From contig NZ_RYUH01000010.1 in NCBI RefSeq assembly GCF_004155535.1, positions 62,001 to 126,000 of the forward strand: a stretch of 64,000 bases of DNA. The letters run 5' to 3'. The notes beneath the pieces were generated by a model. That model was not told where the DNA came from. It worked only from the letters and a program-made list of their open reading frames with translations, and made no database searches. The translations under genes were made by a program, and so were the position numbers. The DNA comes from Bifidobacterium pseudolongum subsp. globosum (GTDB taxonomy: Bacteria; Actinomycetota; Actinomycetes; Actinomycetales; Bifidobacteriaceae). Shown one piece after another: positions 24,740 through 34,840 of the stretch; position 1 is the stretch's first letter, and the number at the start of each line of letters is the position of its first letter.

Positions 24740-27082
24740 CTACCCTACCTTATCACCGGCACCGGCCGCACCGTGCACGGCTTCTCGCTGCGTGGGGCCG
24801 GGGCTTTGCTGCCTTCCGCGCAATGCGTCGTGGATGCGTTGCGCTTTGGCATGGCCGACGCCTTTGACCGCTTCGAGTTCCTCGACGCTGGCCTCGCGCA
24901 TGGCGCGCACCGAACCGAAATGCGCCAACAGACGCTTCTGGTAGGCGGGGCCGATGCCCGGAATGTCGTCGAGGGCCGACCGGAGCGCACCTTTGCGGCG
25001 CGCCTGCCGATGGTAGGTGATGGCGAAGCGGTGGGATTCGTCACGCACCCGCTGCAACAGGTAGAGGCCTTCGGAGGTGCGTTTGAGGATGATCGGGTAG
25101 TCATCGTCCGGCACCCACACCTCTTCGAGCCTCTTGGCCAAACCGCACACCGCCACGTCTTCCACACCGCAATCGGCCAAGGCCTGTGCCGCGGCCATGA
25201 CCTGCGGCTTGCCGCCGTCGACCACCACAAGATTGGGTTTGTAAGCGAAATGCCTGCGGTTGGTGTTCTGCTGCACCACATCCCCATCGGCGGGCTGGCC
25301 GCCGGCACGCCGCTCATTGTCGAGGCTCTCGCCGCTGTCGCCGGCGATGTTGCCGTGTTTGAACCGGCGCGTCAACGTCTCGTACAGCGCGGAAAGGTCA
25401 TCAAGCGCACCAGTGCCGTCGTCACCACGGATCGCAAACCGCCGGTATTCGGATTTCTTGGCGATGCCGTCTTCGAACACCACCATCGACGCCACCTGAA
25501 ACGCGCCGCCGACGGTGTTCGAGATGTCATAGCATTCGATGCGCAACGGGGCTTGGTCCAGTCCAAGCGCCTGCGCCACATCGTTCATGGCCGCGGTACG
25601 TGTGCCGATGTCGCTGATGCGGCTCATCTTGCTGCGCTGCAACGCCTGCTGCGCGTTCTGGTCGGCGCGGTCGAGCAACTGTTTCTTGTTGCCGCGCATC
25701 GGCACGGTGATCGAGACCGCTCCCCCGCGCAACCCCGACAGCCATTGCTCCAGCTCGTCGGCGCGCGCCGGTGCGAACGGCAGCAGGATCTGCCGGGGTA
25801 CCGGCGCCACCGGCTCGAGCAGGTCGGCGCGCCCGGTCTGCTCCATGCGGCGTGTACGGGCGCGCGTGGCCTGGGCGCGCGCGGTGGCGTCTGTCGCGGT
25901 GATCTGCTGCGAATCGGCGATCGCGTTGCGTTGCTCGTTGATGATGAGCGACTGGGACGCGCCCTGCACAGCCTCCCCGTCTTCCGGCGCGTCCGCGCGC
26001 GATGCGCTGGCCGCCTCATGCGTCAGCTCGGAATACACCTGGACGATCAGATCGGCCATCAGTTCGCCGTCATCCACTTCGTCGGCGCGCTCCACACTCC
26101 AATTGCGTTCGCCCCGGATGGTGCCCGAGCGCACGAAGAACGCATGCACGGACGCCTCGAGCTCATCGGTGGCGAATCCGAACACATCGGCGTCCACATC
26201 CTGGTCGAGCACGACCGCGTTCTGCTCCATCACCGTGCTGAGCATCTGGATGTCGTCACGCAGCCGCGCCGCGCGCTCGAAGTCGAGGTCGGCGCTCGCC
26301 TTCTTCATCTGCGTGGTGAGTTGGGCGATGTACGATTTGCCCACGCGTCCGGTCAATACGCCCACGAGCTGTTCGCACATGCGCCGGTGCGCGCCGGCTT
26401 CGATGCGCCCCACGCATGGCGCGGAGCATTTGCCGATCGACGCGAGCAGGCACGGGCGTCCGGTGAGGCGCGCCTTGCGGAACACGGCGGGCGTGCAGGT
26501 GCGCACGGGGAAGGTGCGCAGCAGACGGTCCAGGCTTTTGCGCAGGTCCCACACTTTGGCATAGGGGCCAAAATACCTCGTGTCACGGCGTTTGCGGCTG
26601 CGGGTGACCCATACGCGGGGGTATTCCTCGCCCACGGAGACGGCAAGGTACGGGTAGGTCTTGTCGTCGCGGAACACCACATTGAACCGTGGGTCGAATT
26701 CCTTGATCCACGTGTATTCCAAGGTGAGCGCTTCCAGCTCGGTGCCGACCACGGTCCATTCGAGCGACCGCGCGGTGAGCACCATGGTCTGGGTGCGCGG
26801 GTGCAGTTGGTGCAGTGGCTGGAAGTAGTTCGTCAGGCGGTTGCGCAGGTTCTTCGCCTTGCCCACGTAGATCACGCGCCCTTCGGCGTCTCTCCACTTG
26901 TAGACGCCTGGTTGTGCGGGAATGTCGCCGGTGCGTGGGCGGAACAGGTCGCGTGTGTCGCCGAGCAGCGGCGCCCCGTTGGCGTTGGTGCCGCCACCCG
27001 TGTCCTGCGCGGGCATGCTGGCGATGAGGTGTGCTGCCATGTCCTGCCAGGAGTCTGGCGCATGGCGTTCGAAAACGCTCAC
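24740..27082 (-). CDS. uvrC: Excinuclease ABC subunit UvrC
   Basis: The 780-residue repair nuclease makes both incisions in nucleotide excision repair. Domains in order: GIY-YIG nuclease (about residues 55-140; PGVYKWRDAEGRVIYVGKAKN), a Cys-containing region, UVR segment (about 260-295), the RNase H-like 3'-to-5' incision domain (about 480-640 with ECYDISN and VVDGGKPQ) and C-terminal helix-hairpin-helix motifs (GIGPAYQKRLLAHFGS, VKGVGHAKAQRI). It is longer than E. coli UvrC because of a low-complexity Ala/Arg/Asp-rich insert around residues 350-420. It starts with GTG, after AAGGAGA, 27 bp behind uvrA. Confidence 0.96.
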   Translation of the reverse strand: MSVFERHAPDSWQDMAAHLIASMPAQDTGGGTNANGAPLLGDTRDLFRPRTGDIPAQPGVYKWRDAEGRVIYVGKAKNLRNRLTNYFQPLHQLHPRTQTMVLTARSLEWTVVGTELEALTLEYTWIKEFDPRFNVVFRDDKTYPYLAVSVGEEYPRVWVTRSRKRRDTRYFGPYAKVWDLRKSLDRLLRTFPVRTCTPAVFRKARLTGRPCLLASIGKCSAPCVGRIEAGAHRRMCEQLVGVLTGRVGKSYIAQLTTQMKKASADLDFERAARLRDDIQMLSTVMEQNAVVLDQDVDADVFGFATDELEASVHAFFVRSGTIRGERNWSVERADEVDDGELMADLIVQVYSELTHEAASASRADAPEDGEAVQGASQSLIINEQRNAIADSQQITATDATARAQATRARTRRMEQTGRADLLEPVAPVPRQILLPFAPARADELEQWLSGLRGGAVSITVPMRGNKKQLLDRADQNAQQALQRSKMSRISDIGTRTAAMNDVAQALGLDQAPLRIECYDISNTVGGAFQVASMVVFEDGIAKKSEYRRFAIRGDDGTGALDDLSALYETLTRRFKHGNIAGDSGESLDNERRAGGQPADGDVVQQNTNRRHFAYKPNLVVVDGGKPQVMAAAQALADCGVEDVAVCGLAKRLEEVWVPDDDYPIILKRTSEGLYLLQRVRDESHRFAITYHRQARRKGALRSALDDIPGIGPAYQKRLLAHFGSVRAMREASVEELEAVKGVGHAKAQRIHDALRGRQQSPGPTQREAVHGAAGAGDKVG

Positions 27083-27108
27083 GGACTCTCCTTACGTTGC
27101 CGCTTGGG

Positions 27109-30096
27109 TCATTTGAGCAGTGGCGACAGGAAGCGGCCGGTCCACGACTCGTCGCATTGCACCACGTGTTCGGGGGTGCCTTCGGCCACGATTGTGCCGC
27201 CGCCTTCGCCACCCTCCGGCCCCAGGTCGATGATCCAGTCGCTGGATTTGACCACGTCGAGGTTGTGTTCGATCACGATGACCGTGTTGCCTTTGTCCAC
27301 CAGGCCCTGCAGCACCACGAGCAGTTTGTTCACGTCTTCGAAGTGCAGGCCGGTCGTCGGCTCGTCGAGGATGTACACGGTCTTGCCGGTGGAGCGGCGC
27401 TGCAGTTCGGTCGCGAGCTTGACGCGCTGCGATTCGCCGCCCGACAGCGTGGTGGCGGGCTGCCCCAAGCGGATGTAGCCCAGGCCCACCTGCACGAGGG
27501 TGTCCAGATACCGTGAGATCGCCGGATACGCCTTGAAGAACTCGGCGGCCTCGCTGATGGGCATGTCGAGGATGTCGGCGACGGTCTTGCCGTTGTACTT
27601 GACTTCGAGCGTCTCACGGTTGTAGCGCTTGCCGTGGCATTCCTCACACTCCACATACACGTCGGGCAGGAAGTTCATCTCGATCTTCAGTGTGCCGTCA
27701 CCATGGCACGCCTCGCAACGGCCGCCCTTGACGTTGAACGAGAACCTGCCCGGTCCGTAGCCGCGCACCTGCGCTTCGGGGGTCTTGGCGAACAGGGTGC
27801 GGATCTTGTCCCACACGCCGGTGTAGGTGGCCGGGTTCGACCGCGGTGTGCGTCCGATCGGGTTCTGGTCGACGTGGATCACCTTGTCGCATTGGTCCAC
27901 GCCCTCGACGCGTGTGTGTTTGCCGGGCACGATGCGTGCGCCGTTGAGCTTGTCGGCGAGCACCGGGTAGAGGATCTGGTTGACGAGCGTGGATTTGCCG
28001 GACCCCGAGACGCCGGTCACGCATGTCATCACGCCCAGGGGGAACCGCACGGTCAGGTCCTTGAGGTTGTTCTCGCGCGCCCCCACCACGGTGAGCTGCT
28101 TGGTTTTGCGTGTCTTGCGGCGCTTCTTGGGCACTTCGATGCGGCGCCTGCCGGCGATGTAGTCGCCGGTGATGGAACGCGTGGCGTCCACGAGGTGGTC
28201 GGCGGGGCCGGAATAGACGACTTCGCCGCCGTGTTCGCCGGCGCCCGGGCCGATGTCGACGAGCCAGTCGGCGCTGCGGATTGTGTCTTCGTCGTGTTCG
28301 ACGACGATGAGCGTGTTGCCCAGGTCACGTAGATGGTGCAGGGTGTCGATCAGGCGCGCGTTGTCGCGTTGGTGCAGGCCGATCGAGGGTTCGTCGAGCA
28401 CATACATGACGCCCACGAGGCCCGATCCGATTTGCGTGGCGAGCCTGATGCGCTGTGCTTCGCCGCCGGACAGTGTCTTTGCGGCGCGCGAGAGCGTCAG
28501 GTAGTTGAGGCCCACGTCGTTGAGGAATCCGAGGCGTGCCCGGATCTCCTTGACGACTTCACCGGCGATCTGCGCCTTGGCGCCGGCCAGATCGAGTTCG
28601 TTGATCCAGGCGAGGCCACGCTCGGCGGACATGTCGCACACGTCGGCGATCGATTTGCCTTCCACGGTGACGGCGAGCACCTCGGGCTTGAGCCGCTTGC
28701 CGTGGCACACGGCGCAGGGCACTTCGCGCATGTACGATTCGTAGTATTGCTTGCGCTGTTCCGAATCGGTCTCCTCGTGCCGGCGCATGAGCGACCGCAC
28801 CACGCCTTCGAACCCGGTCGAGTATTCGCGCATGCGCCCCCAACGGTTGCGGTACGAGACGGTGACCTTGAAGTCCTTGCCGTACATGATGGCCTGACGC
28901 GCCTCTTCAGGCAGGTCCTTCCACGGGGTGTCCAGGTCGAATCCAAGCTCGGAGGCGAGGCCCTCAAGCAGATGGCGGTAGTAATCACCGGTGCTTTTCG
29001 TCATCATCCACGGTTCGATCGCGCCTTCGTTGAGCGTCTTGTTGGGGTCGGGCACCACGAGTTCGGGGTCAATCGCGAGGCTGAAGCCGAGTCCGGTGCA
29101 TTCGGGGCATGCGCCGTAGGGTGCGTTGAACGAGAACGTGCGCGGCTCGATCTCGTCGAGTTCGAGCGTGTGCCCGTTCGGGCATGCCATGTGTTCGGAG
29201 AACGGCACGCGGCGCAGCGGGTCGTTCTCGTCGCGGTCGACGAAATCGGCGACCATGAGCCCGTTGGCGAGCCTGAGCGCCGTTTCGACGGAGTCGGTGA
29301 GGCGCTGGCGGATGCCGTCTTTGATGACGAGGCGGTCGACGACGACCTCGATGGTGTGCTTCTTCTGCTTCGTCAACGTGATGTCGTCGGACAGTTGGCG
29401 CATCTGGCCGTCGATGAGGGCGCGCGCATAGCCATCGCCTCGCAGCAGTTCGAGCAGGTCCTCGAATTCGCCCTTGCGGCCGCGCACGACCGGCGCGAGA
29501 ATCTGGAAGCGTGTGCGTTCGGGGTTGGTGAGCAGGCGGTCGACCATCTGCTGCGGCGTCTGCGCGCTCACCTCGGCGCCGCACACCGGGCAGTGCGGCA
29601 CGCCGGTACGGGCGAACAGCAGACGCAGGTAATCGTAGATCTCGGTGATGGTGCCCACCGTGGACCGTGGATTGCGGTTCGTCGTCTTCTGGTCGATGGA
29701 AACGGCGGGGCTCAGGCCCTCGATGAAGTCGACGTCCGGCTTGTCCATCTGGCCAAGGAACTGGCGTGCGTACGCGGACAGGGATTCCACATACCTGCGC
29801 TGGCCTTCGGCGAACAACGTGTCGAACGCCATGGACGACTTGCCCGAGCCCGACAGGCCGGTGAACACCACCATGCGGTTGCGGGGGAACTCGAGGTTCG
29901 CGTTCTTGAGGTTGTGTTCGCGCGCCCCTTGGATCACGATCTTGAGGTCGTTGGGCAGATGGCCGATGTCCGCGATGAGGGACCCGTTGTGCTCACGCAA
30001 AGGCGCTTTGGCGAGTTCCGTGCTCAGGAACGAATCGCTTGACATCACCCGTTCGATGATGGGTTCGGATGCGTGGGCCTCAAATGCTGTTGCCAT
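27109..30096 (-). CDS. uvrA: Excinuclease ABC subunit UvrA
   Basis: The 995-residue damage-recognition ATPase has two ABC modules: Walker [14 protein letters not shown] (about residue 65) and [12 protein letters not shown] (about 690), signatures [13 protein letters not shown] and [13 protein letters not shown], and the zinc sites CPVCGAEV...CP and the C-terminal CEACHGDG...CEECHGKRY. It loads UvrB and recruits UvrC, encoded just downstream. The ATG at 30096 follows GGAGGAG. A LexA box lies about 90 bp upstream, so the operon should be SOS-induced. Confidence 0.98.
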   Translation of the reverse strand: MATAFEAHASEPIIERVMSSDSFLSTELAKAPLREHNGSLIADIGHLPNDLKIVIQGAREHNLKNANLEFPRNRMVVFTGLSGSGKSSMAFDTLFAEGQRRYVESLSAYARQFLGQMDKPDVDFIEGLSPAVSIDQKTTNRNPRSTVGTITEIYDYLRLLFARTGVPHCPVCGAEVSAQTPQQMVDRLLTNPERTRFQILAPVVRGRKGEFEDLLELLRGDGYARALIDGQMRQLSDDITLTKQKKHTIEVVVDRLVIKDGIRQRLTDSVETALRLANGLMVADFVDRDENDPLRRVPFSEHMACPNGHTLELDEIEPRTFSFNAPYGACPECTGLGFSLAIDPELVVPDPNKTLNEGAIEPWMMTKSTGDYYRHLLEGLASELGFDLDTPWKDLPEEARQAIMYGKDFKVTVSYRNRWGRMREYSTGFEGVVRSLMRRHEETDSEQRKQYYESYMREVPCAVCHGKRLKPEVLAVTVEGKSIADVCDMSAERGLAWINELDLAGAKAQIAGEVVKEIRARLGFLNDVGLNYLTLSRAAKTLSGGEAQRIRLATQIGSGLVGVMYVLDEPSIGLHQRDNARLIDTLHHLRDLGNTLIVVEHDEDTIRSADWLVDIGPGAGEHGGEVVYSGPADHLVDATRSITGDYIAGRRRIEVPKKRRKTRKTKQLTVVGARENNLKDLTVRFPLGVMTCVTGVSGSGKSTLVNQILYPVLADKLNGARIVPGKHTRVEGVDQCDKVIHVDQNPIGRTPRSNPATYTGVWDKIRTLFAKTPEAQVRGYGPGRFSFNVKGGRCEACHGDGTLKIEMNFLPDVYVECEECHGKRYNRETLEVKYNGKTVADILDMPISEAAEFFKAYPAISRYLDTLVQVGLGYIRLGQPATTLSGGESQRVKLATELQRRSTGKTVYILDEPTTGLHFEDVNKLLVVLQGLVDKGNTVIVIEHNLDVVKSSDWIIDLGPEGGEGGGTIVAEGTPEHVVQCDESWTGRFLSPLLK

Positions 30097-30182
30097 TCGT
30101 CTCCTCCAAGCAAAAATATGGTGCGACATGATGCGACCATGGATATTCGCTTGTCAAGGATACAACACAACACGCAAAACTT

Positions 30183-30196
30183 CGAACACTTGTTCG
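30183..30196 (-). promoter_or_regulatory. LexA (SOS) box upstream of uvrA
   Basis: CGAAC-ACTT-GTTCG matches the Gram-positive/actinobacterial LexA target CGAAC-N4-GTTCG exactly. It lies inside a longer dyad (AACTTCGAA / TTCGAAGTT, then ACAACAC / GTGTTGT). The site is between uvrA (minus) and the plus-strand gene at 30351; uvrA is the likely target. Confidence 0.9.
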
Positions 30197-30350
30197 AAGT
30201 TCTTGTGTTGTGGCGCCCAAACTGCGCGTCGAGCTGAATCCAAGGGCGAAAACAGGCGGCCCTCACCCACCACACCCGCCACCACCGTCTACTGTGGGAG
30301 ATATCGGAACCATACACGGCGCGCAGGGCGCGCATGGGAGGAGAACGGAT

Positions 30351-31325
30351 ATGACACAAGACACCCAACCGGACACCGAACACATGCACGACGCGCCACC
30401 GGCCGCCCCTACAGCGCAATACGCCACAGGCACCACGCCCGAACCCGTAAGGAACACCACGCCCGAACCGGCGAAGGGCGCGGACGAACACAAGGCGACA
30501 CATGACATCGAGGTCATCATCGCCTGGGTGATGCTGCTGGCGATGATCGTCATCAACGCCCTCGCCCAATTCGGCATGCTGGTGCACACCTCCCCCGACG
30601 ACACGCGCGCCTCGGTGTTCGCCTGGTTCGCACCCGACCGCTATGTGCAGCTCATTTGGGTCCCGATCTACGTGCTGCTGGCCATCTGGCTCATCCGCAT
30701 CGGCAACGGCCGCCGCAAGGCCAAGCGTCTGGGCCGCACCCCATTCACCCTGATCGGCCTGCTGTTCATCGTCACCGCCGGCGTGGAAATCGGATGGATC
30801 TTCGCCTGGCACAGCCAGAACTACCCCTCCGCGATCTCGCTTGTGCTCATCCAGACAGCGCTCGTGTGGGCGTTGTGGTTCTTCTCCAGGCGCGGCAAAA
30901 TGCACAGCTTCTGGGATTGGGCCCCATTCTCGCTGTGGGGCGCCTGGCTCCTCGTGGAATGCTTCACCGACATCGCCCGCGCCGCCACCTACTATGTATC
31001 CAAGGACGGGGCCATCTCCACCGCCGCCCAATCGGTGACCACCATCGTGGTGATCGTGCTTCTGCTTGCGCTCGCATGCTTCGCCCGTTACAAGTTCGGC
31101 GATTGGATCTTCGGCCTGGTCACTCTATGGTCGGTCGTAGGTGTGGCGATCCGCCTCATGGACGTCTCCAAGATCACCGCGGTGCTGGGCATCGCGCTCG
31201 CCACCGCGGCCGCGGTGCTCATGTACATTCCGTGGGCACGCATCTCCCCGCGCCTCAGCAGCATGGAATCCTCCGCCGCCAAGGATCATCAGGGCGGCCG
31301 GACGCATGAGGAGCCACACGAGTGA
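30351..31325 (+). CDS. Polytopic membrane protein, Trp-rich, function unknown
   Basis: The 324-residue product has a 60-residue Pro/Thr-rich cytosolic or extracellular N-terminus (TPEPVRNTTPEPAKG) and then about eight hydrophobic segments between residues 60 and 300. Many Trp residues lie at segment ends, and the repeated W-x-P/L pattern in VPIYVLLAIWLIRIG is faintly like TspO/MBR tryptophan-rich sensory proteins, but I cannot confirm this. GGAGGAGAACGG precedes the ATG. It overlaps the start of the next gene by 4 bases (GTGA), so both are made together. Confidence 0.7.
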   Translation: MTQDTQPDTEHMHDAPPAAPTAQYATGTTPEPVRNTTPEPAKGADEHKATHDIEVIIAWVMLLAMIVINALAQFGMLVHTSPDDTRASVFAWFAPDRYVQLIWVPIYVLLAIWLIRIGNGRRKAKRLGRTPFTLIGLLFIVTAGVEIGWIFAWHSQNYPSAISLVLIQTALVWALWFFSRRGKMHSFWDWAPFSLWGAWLLVECFTDIARAATYYVSKDGAISTAAQSVTTIVVIVLLLALACFARYKFGDWIFGLVTLWSVVGVAIRLMDVSKITAVLGIALATAAAVLMYIPWARISPRLSSMESSAAKDHQGGRTHEEPHE

Positions 31326-31918
31326 GCCAACGTGAGGATGGTCTGCAGCGGGTCGACCATGGGTTCGGCCCGCTGTACGACGATGCGTCACGCATCCTGT
31401 TTCTGGGAACCATGGCCAGTCCCGCGTCGCGCAGCCATGGTTTCTTCTATATGCATCCGCGCAACCGGTTCTGGCCGGTCATGGAAGCGTTGTTCGCCGA
31501 CCCAAGAGACCCCACTGACCGTGTGGGCACCTCGGTGCGATCACGGCGTGCGTTCGCGTTGCGCCACCGCATCGCGTTATGGGACGTGGTCGAATCCTGC
31601 GACATTCGCCATGCCAGCGACGCGAGCATCCGCAATGTGGTGCCGAGCGATCTGGCTCCCATCATCACCGGTTCGCGCATCAACCACATCTATACGTGCG
31701 GGGCGAAAGCCACCGCGCTCTACCACCGCTATTGCGAGCCGGACCTGGCCGCGCAAGGCATCGCCATTCCCGCAACCGCACTGCCGTCGACAAGCCCCGC
31801 CTATGCCGCGGCCACCCTCGACGACCTGATCGCCACATACCGTGCGCGCATCGACTGGAACGCCTACCGTACGCCGGTGGTTGACGGCGCTGGACGAAGA
31901 CCAACACACCGCATATGA
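31322..31918 (+). CDS. Mug-type DNA-deoxyinosine/uracil glycosylase
   Basis: The 198-residue protein begins with the uracil-glycosylase-superfamily block ILFLGTMASPASRSHGFFY followed by HPRNRFWPVM, and later HIYTCGAKATALYHRY and ALPSTSPAYAA, which match the DNA-deoxyinosine glycosylase (hypoxanthine-removing) family. It should excise deaminated bases in base-excision repair. Translation starts at GTG 31322, overlapping the stop of the membrane protein. Its place next to the uvrAC repair genes is suggestive but they are on opposite strands. Confidence 0.83.
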   Translation: MSQREDGLQRVDHGFGPLYDDASRILFLGTMASPASRSHGFFYMHPRNRFWPVMEALFADPRDPTDRVGTSVRSRRAFALRHRIALWDVVESCDIRHASDASIRNVVPSDLAPIITGSRINHIYTCGAKATALYHRYCEPDLAAQGIAIPATALPSTSPAYAAATLDDLIATYRARIDWNAYRTPVVDGAGRRPTHRI

Positions 31919-32040
31919 TGGTCTGCGGTGCGTTGGCGGCCCGCGGCGCAACCGTGCGCACGGCGACGACCGACACCCGGCGCACCCATTCGTCACAGGC
32001 CTTACATTCCACGCACACAGTACAGGAAAGACGGTGAAGC

Positions 32041-33642
32041 ATGCCAATCGAAGCGCAGGGACTCGAGATTCAAATCGGTGCACGCACCCTGTTGCACCCC
32101 ACCAACTTCCACGTGAGCAAAGGCGACAAGATCGGCCTCGTCGGCCGCAATGGCGCAGGCAAGACCACACTCACCCGCGTGATTACCGGCGACCTGCTGC
32201 CCACCGCCGGCTCGGTGCGCGTGAGCGGCAAACTGGGGTACCTGCCACAGGACACCCATGCCGCCGACCCCGAACAATCCGCGCTCGACCGCATGATGAG
32301 CGCACGTGACATCGCCACCATCATCAACCGCATCCGCAAAGCCGAACGCGACATGACGGACCCTGATCCTGACGTGATGACCAAGGCGATGAACCGCTAC
32401 GACAAGGCGATGCAGGATTTCGAAAAAGCCGGCGGATATGCCGCGCAATCCGAAGCGCAGGCCATGGCCTCGAGCCTCGGGCTGCCCCAGGAAGTGATGA
32501 GCCGCCCCCTGGGCACCCTGTCCGGCGGCCAGCGCCGACGCATCGAACTGGCGCGCATCCTGTTTTCGGACGCCGACACCCTGATCCTCGACGAGCCCAC
32601 GAACCACTTGGACGCCGACTCCATCGAATGGCTGCGCGGCTACCTCAAACAATACGAAGGCGGGTTCCTCGTGATCTCCCACTCCACCGAACTGCTCGAT
32701 GAAGTGGTCAACAAGGTCTGGCACCTCGACGCGCAACTCGGCCAGATCGACATGTATTCACTCGGATGGACCGCCTACCTGCACCAGCGCGCCGTCGACG
32801 AGGAACGCCGCCGCCGTGAACGCGAAGTGGCGGAGAAGAAAGCCGAACGCCTCATGCAGCAGGGCATCCGCCTGCACGCCAAAGCCACCAAGGCCGTGGC
32901 CGCGCAGAACATGATGCGCCGAGCGGAAAAACTCCTCTCCGAAACCTCCACCGCACAGAAACGCGAAAAAGTCGCCGACATCCGCTTCCCCGAACCAGAC
33001 CCCTGCGGCCGCACCCCCATCGAAGCGAAAGACATCTCGAAGGCCTACGGGTCGAACATCGTGTTCGCCGGCGTCAACCTGGCCATCGACAAAGGCTCCC
33101 GAGTCGTCATCCTCGGCTACAACGGCGCAGGCAAAACCACCACCTTGCGGCTGCTCGCCCACTTGGAACAACCCGACACCGGCGAGGTCGCATACGGCCA
33201 TGGCGCCAAAATCGGTTACTTCGCCCAGGAACACGACACCCTCGACATGGGGGTGAGCGTGCTGGACAACCTACGCAATGTGGCCCCGGAACTCAACGAC
33301 ACCCAGGCACGCTCGATCCTGGGATCCTTCCTGTTCTCCGGCGACGACGCGTTCAAACCGACCCATGTGCTCTCCGGCGGTGAGAAAACACGGTTGGCGC
33401 TCGCCACATTGGTCACCTCCCGCGCCAACGTACTGCTGCTCGACGAGCCGACGAACAACCTCGACCCGGCCTCGCGCCAGGAGATCCTCAAGGCCATCGC
33501 GAAATACGAGGGCGCGATCGTGCTGGTGACCCATGATGAGGGCGCGGTCGAGGCGTTACGCCCGGAGCGTGTGCTGCTCATGCCCGACGGCGACGAGGAC
33601 CTGTGGAACGATTCGTACCTGGAGCTCGTCGCCGAGGAATGA
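32041..33642 (+). CDS. ABC-F family ATPase (ribosome-associated type)
   Basis: The 533-residue soluble protein has two ABC modules and no membrane part: Walker A GRNGAGKTTL (about residue 37) and GYNGAGKTTT (about 360), signatures LSGGQRRRIELA and LSGGEKTRLALA, Walker B LILDEPTNHLD and LLLDEPTNNLD. The charged helical linker between them (about residues 250-300, rich in EERRRRE and KKAERL) is the P-site tRNA interaction motif typical of ABC-F factors acting on stalled ribosomes; some members protect against antibiotics. AGGAAAG lies upstream of the ATG. The preceding 122 bp hold its promoter; no attenuator peptide was seen. Confidence 0.93.
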   Translation: MPIEAQGLEIQIGARTLLHPTNFHVSKGDKIGLVGRNGAGKTTLTRVITGDLLPTAGSVRVSGKLGYLPQDTHAADPEQSALDRMMSARDIATIINRIRKAERDMTDPDPDVMTKAMNRYDKAMQDFEKAGGYAAQSEAQAMASSLGLPQEVMSRPLGTLSGGQRRRIELARILFSDADTLILDEPTNHLDADSIEWLRGYLKQYEGGFLVISHSTELLDEVVNKVWHLDAQLGQIDMYSLGWTAYLHQRAVDEERRRREREVAEKKAERLMQQGIRLHAKATKAVAAQNMMRRAEKLLSETSTAQKREKVADIRFPEPDPCGRTPIEAKDISKAYGSNIVFAGVNLAIDKGSRVVILGYNGAGKTTTLRLLAHLEQPDTGEVAYGHGAKIGYFAQEHDTLDMGVSVLDNLRNVAPELNDTQARSILGSFLFSGDDAFKPTHVLSGGEKTRLALATLVTSRANVLLLDEPTNNLDPASRQEILKAIAKYEGAIVLVTHDEGAVEALRPERVLLMPDGDEDLWNDSYLELVAEE

Positions 33643-33654
33643 GCGGCTTGGCTG

Positions 33655-34701
33655 CTACCTGTTGACGCGCAGCACGTCGGGTTCCACATAGATTTCGAAA
33701 TTGAACCATGGCAACGCCGTGCGCACATTGCGTTCGATCTTGTCGACGGTCTGCACGTCATAGTCGCGGTCGAGCTTGGACGTCTGCACTTTGAGGCACA
33801 ACAGGATGTTGTCTTCCGACATGTGCACGGTCTGCATGTTGATCAGCTGCTCCACGCCGTCGGTCTGTTCGACCGCCCGCACGATGCGCTCGCGGGTGTC
33901 CGGGGTCACCGATTCGCCGATGAGCAGCGATCCGGACTTGTAGGCCAGGACGAGTGAGCCGATGACCAGCAGCAGGCCGACCATGAGACCGCCGATCGCG
34001 TCGAACAGCTCATTGTCGAAGATGATCGCGCATCCGATGCCGATGAAGGCGAACGCCAAGCCGATGAGCGCCAACGTGTCTTCCATGATGACCGAGGCGA
34101 GTTCGGCGGACTTGGTGCGCTTCCAGAACCTGAAGACACCCATCTTCGGGGTGTCGGTGCGCTTCATGCGTTCATTGGCTTCCTTGATACTTTGGTGTAG
34201 GCCATATCCTTCGAGGCAGGCGCTGATCACCACCACCACGAGGGCCACGACCAGTTCCATGCGGTTGGCGTTCCGGAGCGCCGGGTCGCCATTGACGGCG
34301 ATGATCTTCTTCACGGCTTCGGATGTGGAGAAGAACCCGCCGACGAAGAACAGCAGTGTCGCCACAACGAACGACGCGAGGTACTTGGTGCGGTACCAGC
34401 CGAAGGGGTGTTCCGAATTGAGTTTGTGTTTGGAGACCTTGTCTCCGATGATGAGCACGATCTCATTCGAACAGTCGGCGATGGAGTGCACGGATTCGGA
34501 AAGCATGGAGGACGACCCGGTGAACACGGCGGCCGCCAGTTTGGCGATGGCCACGCCGATGTTGGCGATGAGCGCCGCTTTCACCGCGGCGCCGGCGTGC
34601 TTCTGTTCGGCCACCACGGTGGGGTTGGTGTCTGCCGAGGCATTGAGTTGTGCTTGACTGGCCGTGGCGTCCAACGGCAGGGTGTCTGATGGCTCCTTCA
34701 T
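33655..34701 (-). CDS. Cation diffusion facilitator (CDF) transporter
   Basis: The 348-residue protein exports divalent metal ions such as Zn, Co, Mn or Fe by proton exchange. A hydrophilic 40-residue N-terminus is followed by about six helices; the family marks SESVHSIADCSNEI (helix 2), EHPFGWYRTKYLASF and MEDTLALIGLAFAF (helix 5) are present, and the cytosolic C-terminal dimerisation domain follows residue 270. The position normally occupied by metal-site Asp/His in helix 2 reads H-S-I-A-D. GAAGAGGGGAG precedes the ATG. It converges tightly with the ABC-F gene (12 bp apart). Confidence 0.92.
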   Translation of the reverse strand: MKEPSDTLPLDATASQAQLNASADTNPTVVAEQKHAGAAVKAALIANIGVAIAKLAAAVFTGSSSMLSESVHSIADCSNEIVLIIGDKVSKHKLNSEHPFGWYRTKYLASFVVATLLFFVGGFFSTSEAVKKIIAVNGDPALRNANRMELVVALVVVVISACLEGYGLHQSIKEANERMKRTDTPKMGVFRFWKRTKSAELASVIMEDTLALIGLAFAFIGIGCAIIFDNELFDAIGGLMVGLLLVIGSLVLAYKSGSLLIGESVTPDTRERIVRAVEQTDGVEQLINMQTVHMSEDNILLCLKVQTSKLDRDYDVQTVDKIERNVRTALPWFNFEIYVEPDVLRVNR

Positions 34702-34754
34702 GGATGGCTCTCCCCTCTTCTATAGGGACCAATGGTTGTATATGGGCGAATGGC

Positions 34755-34789
34755 GGGGCCCTGGCCTCTGTGACAGACGCCAGGGCCCC
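34755..34789 (-). terminator. Hairpin terminator after bsh
   Basis: GGGGCCCTGGC (34755-34765) and GCCAGGGCCCC (34779-34789) pair exactly, with an inner TCTG/CAGA pair. It lies 51 bases after the bsh stop and before the CDF gene. Confidence 0.8.
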
Positions 34790-34840
34790 ATATGGACTTC
34801 AGACGTCCATGGTTCCACGTCCTCTGGCCTTACGCTGGAT

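Noticed and set aside
30097-30350. Leftward extension of uvrA to a farther start
   Set aside because: The ATG at 30096 has GGAGGAG at proper distance; farther codons lie in the promoter region near the LexA box.
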